From: Mesorhizobium sp. M1B.F.Ca.ET.045.04.1.1
GTDB lineage: Bacteria; Pseudomonadota; Alphaproteobacteria; Rhizobiales; Rhizobiaceae
DNA: 64,000 nucleotides
Assembly: GCF_003952465.1 (NCBI RefSeq)
Contig: NZ_CP034448.1
Coordinates: 3,511,001-3,575,000, forward strand
Reading direction: 5' to 3'
The notes under the pieces are model-generated. The model saw only the letters and a program-made list of their open reading frames with translations. It was not told the DNA's origin and searched no databases. Positions 51,625-60,811 of the stretch are shown in pieces. Numbering within the stretch: the first letter of the stretch is position 1; every line of letters starts with the position of its first letter. The translations under genes and the position numbers were made by a program.

Positions 51625-52200
51625 CGGCCGATCTTGACACCGACCGGTCGTGAACAATCTCGGCAGTGGAGCGAGCTTGTGCGCCATGATGGCAGGGGCA
51701 AGCACGGCCACCACCATGGGGTTTTCGACGCTCGACGGTCTTCTCATGAGCACGCGTTGCGGCGCCATCGATCCCGGCGTGATCCTGCATCTCCTGCAGG
51801 ACCGGAAGCTGTCGCCCGATCAATTGACCGAATTGCTTTACGAGCGTTCCGGCTTGCTGGGGATATCCGGCATTTCCGGCGATATGCAGACGCTGCTTGC
51901 CTCGAAAGATGCCGCGGCACGTCGTGCCATCGATCTCTTCGTCTACCGTATCGGGCGTGAGATCGGATCGCTCGCAGCCGCGCTTGGAGGGCTCGACACA
52001 CTCGTGTTCACCGCGGGCATCAGCGAGCATGCGCCTCAAATCCGTCAAAGGATCTGCGAGGCCGCCGCATGGCTTGTTATCGATGACGGTTTGAATCGCG
52101 GCGGCGAAGCGTTGGTCAGCGCCCCGAATTCCCGCGTCGGGGTTCTTGTCATTCCTGCCGACGAGGAACGTGCGGTGGCTATGGAACTCCTCACCTCGAA
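51625..52200 (+). pseudogene. Acetate kinase, truncated at the N-terminus
   Basis: The plus strand encodes the C-terminal half of AckA: NNLGSGASLCAMM, GVILHLLQDRKLSPDQLTELL, GLLGISGISGDMQTLLAS, DTLVFTAGISEHAP and VLVIPADEERAVA. The N-terminal ~190 residues, with the nucleotide and acetate contacts there, are absent. Just upstream AADLDTDR is in another frame, showing a frameshift at about 51650. The open frame runs on to 52312, past the natural end and antisense to the GNAT gene. Inactive by inference. Confidence 0.75.
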
Positions 52201-52235
52201 ACGGTCTGATCTGCCCCGTGGCAGGATATTGGGAC

Positions 52236-52751
52236 TTAGCCCGGTGGCTTGGCACCGAGTTTCCGCCGAACCAGGACGAGCGTCGGGTCATCGGGATCCG
52301 TTGCGACGGTGAAGCCCATGTCGCGCTCGAGCTCGATAGCCGCGCGATTTTCGCGGCTCTCGATCGACTCGATCGTCTCGATACCCTGCTCATCGGCGTA
52401 TCGCGCGATATAGGCGAGAAACTCCCAGCCGACGCCGAGATGCTTGCGATCCTCGCGAATGCAGATGGCGACCTCGCCACACCGGTCGGCTGGATCGGCG
52501 GCAAGCGTCGCCACCGCTATCAGCATTCCCTCGGTCGAGAAGGCCAGGAAATTATGGATATGCGGATCATCTGAGCGGGTCATCGCCACCAGCCGCTCAT
52601 GCGAAACTTGCCGCACGGCTCCCAGGAAGCGGAAGCGCAGATCCTCCGGCGTCACATGGGTGAAGAATTCGGCGACGAGTGGCTCGTCATCAGGACCTGC
52701 ACGGCGCGCTTCGAAGCGAAATCCGGTGTGAGTTGTAAGCGTGCTTTTCAT
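52236..52751 (-). CDS. GNAT-family N-acetyltransferase
   Basis: A 171-residue GNAT domain. The N-terminal FRFEARRAGPDDEPLVAEFFTHV and VTPEDLRFRFLG are typical of the acetyltransferases found beside acetate kinase and phosphoketolase genes. Motif A is VAICIREDRKHLGVGWEFL (acetyl-CoA loop R..xGVG). Substrate unknown; proteins of this type often acetylate other proteins. Placed between the broken ackA and fixK. Confidence 0.82.
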   Translation of the reverse strand: MKSTLTTHTGFRFEARRAGPDDEPLVAEFFTHVTPEDLRFRFLGAVRQVSHERLVAMTRSDDPHIHNFLAFSTEGMLIAVATLAADPADRCGEVAICIREDRKHLGVGWEFLAYIARYADEQGIETIESIESRENRAAIELERDMGFTVATDPDDPTLVLVRRKLGAKPPG

Positions 52752-52797
52752 TGCCGTCCCTTCCTAGATCGATGCAGGGGCGATTGGCCCAATGGTT

Positions 52798-53445
52798 TCA
52801 TTCCCCCATCGCCAGCAGGGTTTCCCGCTTGAGGATTTCGATGCTACGCAGGCTGAGCAGGCGGATCACGGCTTTCTCCTTGAGGCGGGTGAGGACCCGC
52901 GAGACGGTTTCGATGGTGAGGCCGAGATAGTCGCCGATGTCGTTCCGCGACATAGGTAATTCCACCTGCCGCAGCCCGCCCTGACGCTCAGACATTTCGA
53001 TCAGGAATGCCGCAACGCGCTCGATGGCGTTCTGACGGCCAAGCACGAGAAGATGTTCCTGCGCACGGGTCAGGCCCTTGAGGGCAAGGGGCAGGAGCTG
53101 CCGGGACACGTCCATGCCTGAGGGAGCGCGAAAGACCCGCACGCCGGTTGCGTTGATCGCTTCGGCGAAGAAATGGTGAGTGGCGTCTGCTTCGAAACCG
53201 AAAGTTTCTCCCGCCAGATGGAACGCACTGATCTGCCTGCGACCGTCGGCAAGCAGGCGGTAGATGCGGACGGCGCCGAATTCGACCTGATAGAGAGCGC
53301 CCGCCTTCTCGCCTTGGGCATAGATCTCCGCGCCTGCAGGGAAGAAGCTGACCGGCTGCACCGGCGCACCCTCGAAGACGAGAGCGGAGGCATGGTGCGG
53401 GATATGCTGCGGCAGTTCGATCTGGGCATTCGCTTGAGCATACAT
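52798..53445 (-). CDS. fixK: FixK-type Crp/Fnr regulator
   Basis: A 215-residue regulator. The effector domain has FGAVRIYRLLADGRRQISAF and HLAGETFGFEADATHHFFAEA, a typical FixK stretch. No N-terminal cysteine cluster is present, so it does not sense oxygen by itself. The HTH is MSRNDIGDYLGLTIETVSRVL with ETVSR, hence TTGAT boxes. In rhizobia FixJ activates fixK, and FixK then activates ccoNOQP and fixGHIS. It lies at the far end of the cluster from fixLJ. Confidence 0.9.
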   Translation of the reverse strand: MYAQANAQIELPQHIPHHASALVFEGAPVQPVSFFPAGAEIYAQGEKAGALYQVEFGAVRIYRLLADGRRQISAFHLAGETFGFEADATHHFFAEAINATGVRVFRAPSGMDVSRQLLPLALKGLTRAQEHLLVLGRQNAIERVAAFLIEMSERQGGLRQVELPMSRNDIGDYLGLTIETVSRVLTRLKEKAVIRLLSLRSIEILKRETLLAMGE

Positions 53446-54116
53446 GGCTGTCTTCCCCGTTGATCCGTGACAACAGCAATCGCGCGAATCCGGGAATTCC
53501 GAAATTCGGTTATGTCCCTAGGGGAAACTACCTAGAGCAGCACAATTTGGTGCTGCGATATCTCATCGGGCGCGCGTGGTTGAACGTGATCCATGCCCGC
53601 GCGAGCTGGCTGGGCGATTTTCAGTCAGAACAAAGCATCATGCCCGGCCTCGTCCAGTGAAACTTCCAAAAGAGGGAGCTATCACCCTAAGCAGGGTTCA
53701 ATTGCGCATAGTACGGCGCTTCAAATCACTCTTCGTTTCGGTCATCGGGCTCGCCAGACCATACGAGAGAATACGAAGGAAATGGGTTGGCGAACCAGCC
53801 GCTAACGTATTGATTTCCTGTAGAAAACGTTGCCCATCGGCGATTAGCAATCGGCGTTGGTGCGTTGCGTTCATCGTTTTTGAAGCCGGCACCTCTGCCG
53901 GCCTCCCAGCCGCCACCATCGTGAAGTAGCAGGAATTGATGTGACGTCGGACGAAGGCGGTGTCGGTCAGGCTGGCATTGCCGGCAGGATTGGCCCGGGA
54001 TCAGCTCGGCATTTTAAGGCATGGTCTTGAGGATTGCGCGCAGCCCTTCATGCCCCAGGGACGGTGCGATCTGCGCTCAGATGTCGCGTTATTGCGCGCG
54101 GGGGCGGCGAGCGACA
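53446..54116. other. Non-coding 0.67-kb boundary region
   Basis: No supportable gene. It holds the fixK promoter region, the right copy of the ~80-bp repeat (53750-53829), and a short GCCGGC hairpin near 53886-53903 without a T run. It separates the low-oxygen cluster from the purine-like operon. Confidence 0.6.
53750..53829. repeat. ~80-bp direct repeat, right copy
   Basis: Same orientation as 13931-14011 with a handful of differences: CTCGCCAGACCATACGAGAG, then AATACGAAGGAAATGGGTTG, GCGAACCA and TTGATTTCCTGTAGAAAAC. Confidence 0.75.
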
Positions 54117-55028
54117 CTATTGTTCGAAAGGCTCTCCCAGCGAAGCCACGCCGTTGAGCTTGAGCAGACGCCGGTTCGAAGAAATGATGCCCAGCACGAC
54201 GATTGTCACGAGAAAAGGTAGGCTCGATAGAAGTTGCGAGGAAACGTCGAGCCCAGTTGTCTGGGCTGCGAGGCTTGCGAGGGACACGGCGCCGAAGAGG
54301 CAAGCACCGAGGAAGATACGGCTGGTAAGCCAAGTGCCGAAGACCACGAGCGCGATCGCGATCCAGCCGCGCCCGGCGATCATGCCATCGGCCCAGAGCG
54401 GAGTGTAGACCACGGCCGCGTAGGCACCGGCGAAACCCGCCAACGCGCCGCCGAAAGCGACCGCGGCGAAACGCACGGCGATTACCGGATAGCCGAGCGC
54501 CCGGGCCGCCTTGGGATTCTCGCCGACGGCGCGCACGACAAGGCCGGTCTTGGTGTAGGCGAATATCGCCCAGATGGCGACGGTCGCAGCAAGCGAGAGC
54601 CACACCACGACGTCCTCGACGAAGAGGCCGCCCATGACCGGGATATCTGAAAGCCAGGGCAATGAAAGCTTCGGTAGGCCTTTGACCGTGAGGCTCTCAT
54701 AGCTCTTGCCGAACAGTGCCGAGAGGCCCTGGCCGAGTATGCCGATGGCGAGACCCACCGCGACCTGGTTGGCGCGGAACCCCAGCGCAATGACGGCAAA
54801 GACAAGGGAAAGAGCCGTGCTGGCGAGGCCCGCGGCGACGAAACCCAGGAGGTGACCGCCGCCGTGATAGACGATGATGAAGGCGATGACCGCCCCCAGG
54901 GCCATCAGTCCCTCCACGCCGAGATTGAGGACGCCGGCCCGCTCGGCCACCATTTCCCCAAGCGCCGCCAAAAGGAACGGCGTGGCCGCCGCCAGCATTC
55001 CGGCAACGATGAACTCGAGAGCATTCAT
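54117..55028 (-). CDS. BMP/nucleoside-type ABC transporter permease 2
   Basis: 303 residues from ATG 55028, overlapping the stop of the upstream permease (ATGA). BPD-transp-2 family (as in the branched-chain amino acid and ribose systems): FLLAALGEMVAERAGVLNLG near residue 20, ANQVAVGLAIGILGQGLSA, VRAVGENPKAARALGYPV (coupling region) and FGGALAGFAGAYAAV. About eight membrane segments. Last gene of the nine-gene minus-strand operon. Confidence 0.88.
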   Translation of the reverse strand: MNALEFIVAGMLAAATPFLLAALGEMVAERAGVLNLGVEGLMALGAVIAFIIVYHGGGHLLGFVAAGLASTALSLVFAVIALGFRANQVAVGLAIGILGQGLSALFGKSYESLTVKGLPKLSLPWLSDIPVMGGLFVEDVVVWLSLAATVAIWAIFAYTKTGLVVRAVGENPKAARALGYPVIAVRFAAVAFGGALAGFAGAYAAVVYTPLWADGMIAGRGWIAIALVVFGTWLTSRIFLGACLFGAVSLASLAAQTTGLDVSSQLLSSLPFLVTIVVLGIISSNRRLLKLNGVASLGEPFEQ

Positions 55029-56125
55029 GGAGCGCTTCCGTGAGCGGCATGGCGCCATTCGAGCCGGTAGCGGACGAAGGCGATGGCGACGAGATAGGCG
55101 AGCAGCAGGCTGCCCTGGAAAACCCGGACCGCGGCGACTGGCAGGTTTGCCGAGACCATGGCGTTGTCGCCACCGATATAGAGGGCCGCCATGAGCAGCG
55201 CGGAAAAAACTATGCCTATCGGGTGAAGGCCACCGAGATAGGCCACGATGATGGCCGCATAGCCGTAGCCGGTCGAGATGGAGCGCTGCAACTGGCCGAG
55301 CGGCCCGGCCACCTCGGCCGCCCCGGCGAGGCCTGCCGCGAAGCCGCCGATGAGGAGGGAAAGCCAGATCGCGCGTCCTTCGTTGAAGCCGGCGTATCCG
55401 GCCGCGCGCGGCGCGAGGCCGCCGACCTGCAGCTTGTAGCCGGCGAAACTCCTCTGCATGAAGACCCAGGCCGAGAGGGAGAACGCGAAGGCGACAAGCA
55501 GCGAGACGTTGACGCGGGTGCCGGGGATCAGGATCGGCACCATCGCGTCGTACTGGAACATCACCGACTGCGGGAAGTTGAAGCCGGCCGGGTCCTTCCA
55601 GGGACCGAGAAGCAGATAGTTGAGTACCTGCGCGGCAACGAGCGCCAGCATGAGCGAAACGAGAATCTCGTTTGCGTTGAGCCGCACGCGCCAGAACGCG
55701 GTGAGCGAGGCCCAAAGCGCGCCGCCCAGTGCGCCGAGGACGAGCATGGCGGGCCAAATCCACTGGCCCGTCGCCTGCGGGAGCCAAATGGGAATGGCCG
55801 ATGCGAAGATCGCGCCGAGGATGAACTGGCCCTCGGCGCCGATGTTGAAGACCTTTGCGCGAAAGCCGATGGCAAGCCCCTGCGCGATCAGCAGCAGCGG
55901 CCCCATCTTCAGCAGGACTTCCGAGAAGGAGGCCCAGGACAGGAAGGGTTCCAGAAGCATCGCGTGGAAAACGGCGACCGGATCGCGGCCCATCAGGAGA
56001 TAGAGCCCGAGATTGAGCAGCGTAGCCAGACCGAGCGCGGTGGGCGGGGCGACCAGCTTGATTGCAAGCGAGGCGTGTTCCCGGCGAACCAGTACGGGAA
56101 GGAACGGCCGGGACAGAGCGCTCAT
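55025..56125 (-). CDS. BMP/nucleoside-type ABC transporter permease 1
   Basis: A 366-residue BPD-transp-2 permease with LIAQGLAIGFRAKVFNIGAEGQ (two blocks), LTAFWRVRLNANEILVSLML, LAPRAAGYAGFNEGRAIW and GYGYAAIIVAYLGG. About nine membrane segments. The start overlaps the ATPase stop and the stop overlaps permease 2 (ATGA at both). Pairs with permease 2 as the channel. Confidence 0.88.
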   Translation of the reverse strand: MSALSRPFLPVLVRREHASLAIKLVAPPTALGLATLLNLGLYLLMGRDPVAVFHAMLLEPFLSWASFSEVLLKMGPLLLIAQGLAIGFRAKVFNIGAEGQFILGAIFASAIPIWLPQATGQWIWPAMLVLGALGGALWASLTAFWRVRLNANEILVSLMLALVAAQVLNYLLLGPWKDPAGFNFPQSVMFQYDAMVPILIPGTRVNVSLLVAFAFSLSAWVFMQRSFAGYKLQVGGLAPRAAGYAGFNEGRAIWLSLLIGGFAAGLAGAAEVAGPLGQLQRSISTGYGYAAIIVAYLGGLHPIGIVFSALLMAALYIGGDNAMVSANLPVAAVRVFQGSLLLAYLVAIAFVRYRLEWRHAAHGSAP

Positions 56126-57645
56126 GCGGGGACCTTTTCGGCCGTCGATTGCGCACCGATCATGTAGCGGCCGACCTCCTCGGGTTTGGTGTCGCGCGTC
56201 ACCAGCGGCGGGCTCAGCCGGCCCTGATGGATCACCTGGATCGAATCGCAGAGCTCGAACAGTTCCTCCAGTTCCTCCGAGATGACCAGGATGGCCATGC
56301 CTTCGTTGCGCAGCGCGACAAGGCGCCGGCGGATGGCGGATGCGGCGCCGATGTCCACGCCCCAGGTGGGCTGCGCCACGAACAGCAATTTCGGGGACAG
56401 CATGATCTCGCGGCCTACGATGAACTTCTGCAGATTGCCTCCCGAAAGCGCCCCGGCCTCCGTTTCGGAACCCGGCGTGCGCACGTCGTATTGCCGGATG
56501 CAGTCGTCGGCGAAAGCCTTCGCGCGGGCCGTGTCGACGAGGCCGCGTTTCAAGAGGCCGGAGGGATGGGCGGTCAGGAGGCTGTTGAGGACGAGCGACA
56601 TTTCGGGCACCGCGCCGCGGCCCAGCCGTTCCTCCGGAACGAAGGCGAAGCCCAGCCGCCGGCGGGCAGCCGCATCGAGTGGGCCGACGTCCCTTCCCAT
56701 CATGAAGATACGCTGTGACTTTTCCCGCGGCAGCACCGTCTCGCCCGAGATCAGCGCCGCGAGCTCGCTCTGCCCGTTGCCCGATATGCCCGCGATACCG
56801 AGGATCTCGCCCGCCCGGACCGTCAGGCTGACGTCGGAAAGCGTCGCGGCGAAGGGATCGTCCGGCCGATGCTCTAGGCCGACGATTTCAAGGCGCTTTT
56901 CCCCGCCGGAATGCGCAAGCGCCGGCATGGGCTGCGGCATGTCGCGGCCGATCATCATGCGGGCGAGGTCGTGCGCGTCGTGGTTGCGGGGATCCACATG
57001 GCCCGTGATGCGCCCGCCGCGCAGGATGGTCGCGCGGTCGCAGACCGCGCGGATCTCCTCCAGCTTGTGCGAGATGAACAGAATCGACACGCCGCCGTCG
57101 CGCAGCCGCCGCAACGTCTCGAAAAGCTTGTCCACCGATTGCGGCGGCAGGACGGAGGTCGGTTCGTCGAGGATCAGGAGCTGCGGTCGGGTCATCAGGC
57201 AGCGGATGATTTCCACCCGCTGCCGCTCTCCGACCGAGAGCGCGTGCACGTGGGCAAGTGGATCGACCTCCAGGCCGAAGTCGCGGCCGAGCTTGCAGAT
57301 GCCTTGCGCAAGATCCGATTTTTTCCCGGGCACGACCAGCCGGATGTTCTCCACCACCGTCAGCGTCTCGAACAACGAGAAATGCTGGAAGACCATGCCG
57401 ATCCCCTTGCGTCTCGCATCCGCCGGGGACGCGAGCGCAAGGGGCTCTCCTTTCCAGCTCGCCGTTCCGGCGTCCGGCTGCTCGACGCCGTAGATCAGCT
57501 TCATCAGCGTCGATTTGCCCGCCCCGTTCTCTCCTAGGATCGCGTGGATCGAGCGCGGAGCCACGTCCAGATCGATGTCCCGATTGGCATGGATCTGGCC
57601 GTAGCTCTTGGAGATGCCGCGCAGCGACAGAAGCGGGGCGGTCAT
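56122..57645 (-). CDS. BMP/nucleoside-type ABC transporter ATPase (two nucleotide-binding domains)
   Basis: A 507-residue double ATPase. Domain 1 has Walker A GENGAGKSTL, signature LSVGERQRVEIIRCL and Walker B LLILDEPTSVL. Domain 2 starts near residue 250 with a degenerate Walker A GISGNGQSEL, signature LSGGNLQKFIVGREI and FVAQPTWGVDIG in place of Walker B. This layout is that of the YufO/NupA/RbsA-type ATPases. It is 3 bases after the binding-protein stop. Confidence 0.9.
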   Translation of the reverse strand: MTAPLLSLRGISKSYGQIHANRDIDLDVAPRSIHAILGENGAGKSTLMKLIYGVEQPDAGTASWKGEPLALASPADARRKGIGMVFQHFSLFETLTVVENIRLVVPGKKSDLAQGICKLGRDFGLEVDPLAHVHALSVGERQRVEIIRCLMTRPQLLILDEPTSVLPPQSVDKLFETLRRLRDGGVSILFISHKLEEIRAVCDRATILRGGRITGHVDPRNHDAHDLARMMIGRDMPQPMPALAHSGGEKRLEIVGLEHRPDDPFAATLSDVSLTVRAGEILGIAGISGNGQSELAALISGETVLPREKSQRIFMMGRDVGPLDAAARRRLGFAFVPEERLGRGAVPEMSLVLNSLLTAHPSGLLKRGLVDTARAKAFADDCIRQYDVRTPGSETEAGALSGGNLQKFIVGREIMLSPKLLFVAQPTWGVDIGAASAIRRRLVALRNEGMAILVISEELEELFELCDSIQVIHQGRLSPPLVTRDTKPEEVGRYMIGAQSTAEKVPA

Positions 57646-57648
57646 GGA

Positions 57649-58746
57649 TTACTTGGGCAGTGGCGTGGTGACACCCTTGACGTGCCAGTCCATGGCGACG
57701 ATCTCGGCCTCGGTCATTGTCTTGCCGGCGGGGACGCCTTCGCTGCCGTCGGCCTTGGCGATCGGACCGGCAAAGGGCGAGAAGCTGCCGTCGGCGATCT
57801 TGGCTTCAACCTCCTTGATCTTGGTCATGATGTCGGCCGGGATGCCCGGGTTCCAATCGACGACTTCGACGACCTTGTCGCCGACACCCAAGAAGGCGTT
57901 GGCTCCCTTGAAGGTACCGGCAAGGTGGGCATCGACCGAGGCTTTGAAGAAGGGCGACCAATCGGTCGCCACGCAGCCGAGATAAGTCTTGGGCGCGTAT
58001 TTCTTCATCGACGAGTTGAGGTTGAAGGCGGGGATGCCGGCCTCCTCGCAGGCCGCTACGACGGAAGGCGTGTCCTGCGCGTTGGAGAAGATGACGTCGC
58101 ATTTCTGCGCCAGCAGCGCCTTGGCGGCTTCCTGCTCCTTGGCCGGATCGAACCAGGAGTTCACCCATACGACCGAAACCTCGACATCGGGCTTCACCGC
58201 CTGCGCCCCCAGCGTGAAAGCGTTGATGGAGGTGATCAGCTCGGGAATGGCGAAGGCGGAGACCGAGCCGAGCTTGCCGGTCTTCGAACGCGCGGCCGCC
58301 GCCATGCCCATCAGGTAGGTGCCCTGGGAATATTGGGCAGCAAAGGGCGAGAAGTTCGGCGCCACCTGGAAACCGGAAGCGTGCAGCACGGTGACGTCGG
58401 GATTGCGGCGCGCGATCTGCAGGGCGCCGTTCTGGTAGCCGAAGGAACCGGCGATCAGGAACTTGTTCCCGTCGGCGACCGCCTTGTTCATGATGCGGTC
58501 GGCGTCGGGGCCTTCCTGAATGTTCTCGATAATGGTGACCTTCACCTTGTCGCCGTAGGCGGCCTTGACCGGCTCGAGCCCGTCGGCCAGCGCACGGCCC
58601 CAGCCGACGTCGCCGACCGGCGAGGGGACCACAAGCACGATGCCCAGCGGTTCGTCGGCGGCAAGCGCGCGGCTACCCACCGCGGCGACGAGCCCGGTAG
58701 CGGCAGCGCCCTTCATCAATCTTCTGCGGGTAAGATTTGTCAGCAT
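57649..58746 (-). CDS. BMP-family substrate-binding lipoprotein-like protein
   Basis: A 365-residue periplasmic protein with an N-terminal Tat-type signal (TRRRLMKGAAATGLVAAVGS; cleavage after ALA). Basic-membrane-protein (BMP/PnrA) family features are VVPSPVGDVGWGRALADGL, GSFGYQNGALQIARRNPD, YLMGMAAAARSKTGKLG and DVIFSNAQDTPSVVAACEEAG. BMP proteins bind purine nucleosides or related compounds. The adjacent purine-type deaminase supports a purine-like ligand. Upstream gene 58777 is on the same strand. Confidence 0.88.
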   Translation of the reverse strand: MLTNLTRRRLMKGAAATGLVAAVGSRALAADEPLGIVLVVPSPVGDVGWGRALADGLEPVKAAYGDKVKVTIIENIQEGPDADRIMNKAVADGNKFLIAGSFGYQNGALQIARRNPDVTVLHASGFQVAPNFSPFAAQYSQGTYLMGMAAAARSKTGKLGSVSAFAIPELITSINAFTLGAQAVKPDVEVSVVWVNSWFDPAKEQEAAKALLAQKCDVIFSNAQDTPSVVAACEEAGIPAFNLNSSMKKYAPKTYLGCVATDWSPFFKASVDAHLAGTFKGANAFLGVGDKVVEVVDWNPGIPADIMTKIKEVEAKIADGSFSPFAGPIAKADGSEGVPAGKTMTEAEIVAMDWHVKGVTTPLPK

Positions 58747-58776
58747 GTCGGTTCCCCTTGCTTTTGGTTTTGGCTT

Positions 58777-60156
58777 CTAGAATTCCACGGTCGCGAGCGC
58801 CGCCTCGGCTTGCGCGAACAGCCTAGCCTCGTCGAGCCCCGGGAATTCTCCCTTGGCCCAGACGATGCGGCCGTTGATCATCGTCATGTCGGTCGGCGTG
58901 CCGATGCCCACCTTGGCCAGCAGGCTCAGCGGATCGTGCCGCGTGCCGACATAGTCCATGCGCCGCGTGTCGATGGCGAACAGGTCGGCGGCCATGCCGG
59001 GCGACAGCCTGCCGATGTCGCCGCGCCCGAGCAGCGCCGCGCCCCCGGTTGTCGCATAGCCGAGGAAATCGGCCGGCGGCGGAACCGGATGGTCACGTGT
59101 CGACGCCGACAGGCATTGCAGCATGTAGGCGGAATGGATGCAGTGCATCAGGTTGGAATTGTCGTTCGAGGCGGCGCCGTCGCAACCCAAGCCCACAATG
59201 AGCCCGAGGGCCGACATCGCCGGTATGTCGGTGATTTCGGCGCCGACGAGATAGACCGGCTCCGGGCAGTGCGCGACGCCGGTGCCGCTGGCGGCCATCT
59301 TGCCCAGCTCGTCGTGGGTCAGCTCCCAGCAATGGGCATAGAAGGCATCTGACCCGCAGAAGCCTATCTCCGCGCAATAGTCCACGGTGCGCAGGCCATG
59401 GCGGGCCTGCATGACCGGGCTTTCGCCCTCGCCGACATGGGTATGCATGCGCACCTTGCGGTCGCGCGCCAGCGCCACCGATTCCACGAATGTCTCGCGA
59501 TAGCAGTTGACCGGCTGGCAGGGCGCGACGACGACCTGGCGCATGCCGAAGCGACCGGCATCATGGTAGGCGCCGATCAGCCGGGCGCAGTCGGCGATGA
59601 ACTCGTCCGTCGTTTCCAGCATGGCGTCGGGGATGGTCGAGCCTTCCGATTTCGGCAGCGTGTTGCCGCCACGTCCGGCATGGAAGCGCATGCCGAGCAG
59701 TTCGGCCGCCTCGAACTGTCGGTCGATCAGCCTTTTGCCGGCATGCCGCGGAAAGCAGTACTGATGGTCGAACGCCGTCGTGCAGCCGTGCTTTATCAAC
59801 TCCGCCATGGCCGTGACCGATGCGTGGTAGAAGCACTCCTCGGTCAGCCGCGAGAAGATGGGATAGATGCGGTCGAGCCATTCGATGACCGATAGCTTCG
59901 TCCAGTCCAGATCGGCGCGGTTGCGCACGAAGCACTGAAAGAAGTGGTGATGGGTGTTGACGAGGCCGGGATAGACGAACCAGCCGGCAGAATCCTGCGC
60001 GACGGTCCCGACAGGCAGCTCCCCCTTGTCGAGGCCTTCGCCGATGGCCCGTATCGCCGGGCCGTCGGTCAACACATCGACATTGCGACGGACGCGCGGA
60101 CCGTTGCCATCGTCCACGATGACCGCAGCGCAGTTCTTCAACAGATAGCCCGCCAC
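58777..60156 (-). CDS. Amidohydrolase, 8-oxoguanine/guanine deaminase type
   Basis: A 459-residue amidohydrolase. Metal-binding motifs are PGLVNTHHHFFQ (HxH, about residue 69), HTHVGEGES, the His in YAHCWEL and the Asp in GLGCDGAASND. FVYPGLVNTHHHFFQCFVRN followed by WLDRIYPIF resembles 8-oxoguanine deaminases and hydroxydechloroatrazine-type enzymes. It probably removes an amino group from a purine or similar heterocycle in the cytoplasm. One base separates it from the upstream GST. Confidence 0.8.
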   Translation of the reverse strand: MAGYLLKNCAAVIVDDGNGPRVRRNVDVLTDGPAIRAIGEGLDKGELPVGTVAQDSAGWFVYPGLVNTHHHFFQCFVRNRADLDWTKLSVIEWLDRIYPIFSRLTEECFYHASVTAMAELIKHGCTTAFDHQYCFPRHAGKRLIDRQFEAAELLGMRFHAGRGGNTLPKSEGSTIPDAMLETTDEFIADCARLIGAYHDAGRFGMRQVVVAPCQPVNCYRETFVESVALARDRKVRMHTHVGEGESPVMQARHGLRTVDYCAEIGFCGSDAFYAHCWELTHDELGKMAASGTGVAHCPEPVYLVGAEITDIPAMSALGLIVGLGCDGAASNDNSNLMHCIHSAYMLQCLSASTRDHPVPPPADFLGYATTGGAALLGRGDIGRLSPGMAADLFAIDTRRMDYVGTRHDPLSLLAKVGIGTPTDMTMINGRIVWAKGEFPGLDEARLFAQAEAALATVEF

Positions 60157-60157
60157 G

Positions 60158-60811
60158 TCAGGCCTCGCCTGGGACGGGCTCGGGTCTGAGCTCGTGCAGC
60201 CGGTGGATGCCGGGCATCTCGATGAAGCCGTCGAGACCGCGGATCGCCCGCGACCACAGCCGGATCACGGGATAGGGATCGAGCGAGACGCCGCCGTCCG
60301 GCGCCAGCGCCACATAGGGAAAGCAGGCGATGTCGGCGACACTCGGCCGGTCCGACGCGAGGAAGCGCTGGCCGCGGATATGCTGTTCGACGAGGCCGGC
60401 TTCCAGCTCCCGCAGGGCCGTTGTCCCCTGTCCCTGAAGGACATCGATATTGCCCGGACGCAGCAGCATCTCATGCAGGCGCGCCGCCCCCAGGCTGGCG
60501 GTCAGCCGATGCGAGAAGGAAAGCCATTGCTGGACGCGCGCCGCCTCTCCGGCCGTATCGTTGCCCAGCCATTGCGGTGCCGCCTTCGCGGCGAGGTAGA
60601 CAAGCATGGCCGAGGATTCGGTCAGGATGAGGTCGCCATCCTCCAGGATCGGGATCGAACCCGCCGGGTTGAGCGCCATAAGTTCGGGACCGCGATGCTC
60701 GGCACCGGGATGGAAGTCGACGGGCCGGATGTCGAGCTTCACGCCGGCCAGCGCAGCCATCAGGCGCGCCTTGTAGCAGCTCGGCGACAGCACGTAGTCG
60801 TAGAGCTTCAT
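60158..60811 (-). CDS. Glutathione S-transferase
   Basis: 217 residues from ATG 60811 (overlaps the oxygenase stop, ATGA; a longer start at 60859 is rejected). The thioredoxin-like N-domain has MKLYDYVLSPSCYKARLMAA, GSIPILEDGDLILTESSAML (the glutathione-binding PxL..ES) and a C-terminal helical domain with SVADIACFPYVAL. Inside this operon it recalls NdmE, the GST-like partner of the methylxanthine N7-demethylase in Pseudomonas; that link is inferred from context. Confidence 0.85.
   Translation of the reverse strand: MKLYDYVLSPSCYKARLMAALAGVKLDIRPVDFHPGAEHRGPELMALNPAGSIPILEDGDLILTESSAMLVYLAAKAAPQWLGNDTAGEAARVQQWLSFSHRLTASLGAARLHEMLLRPGNIDVLQGQGTTALRELEAGLVEQHIRGQRFLASDRPSVADIACFPYVALAPDGGVSLDPYPVIRLWSRAIRGLDGFIEMPGIHRLHELRPEPVPGEA

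Noticed and set aside
53460..53473. FNR-like site TTGATCCGTGACAA before fixK
   Set aside because: Two mismatches and centred only about 21 bases from the start codon, too close for activation; could at most be a repressor site.
53460..53660. 66-codon frame downstream of fixK promoter
   Set aside because: No family, no ribosome site, and lies in a repeat-bearing gap.
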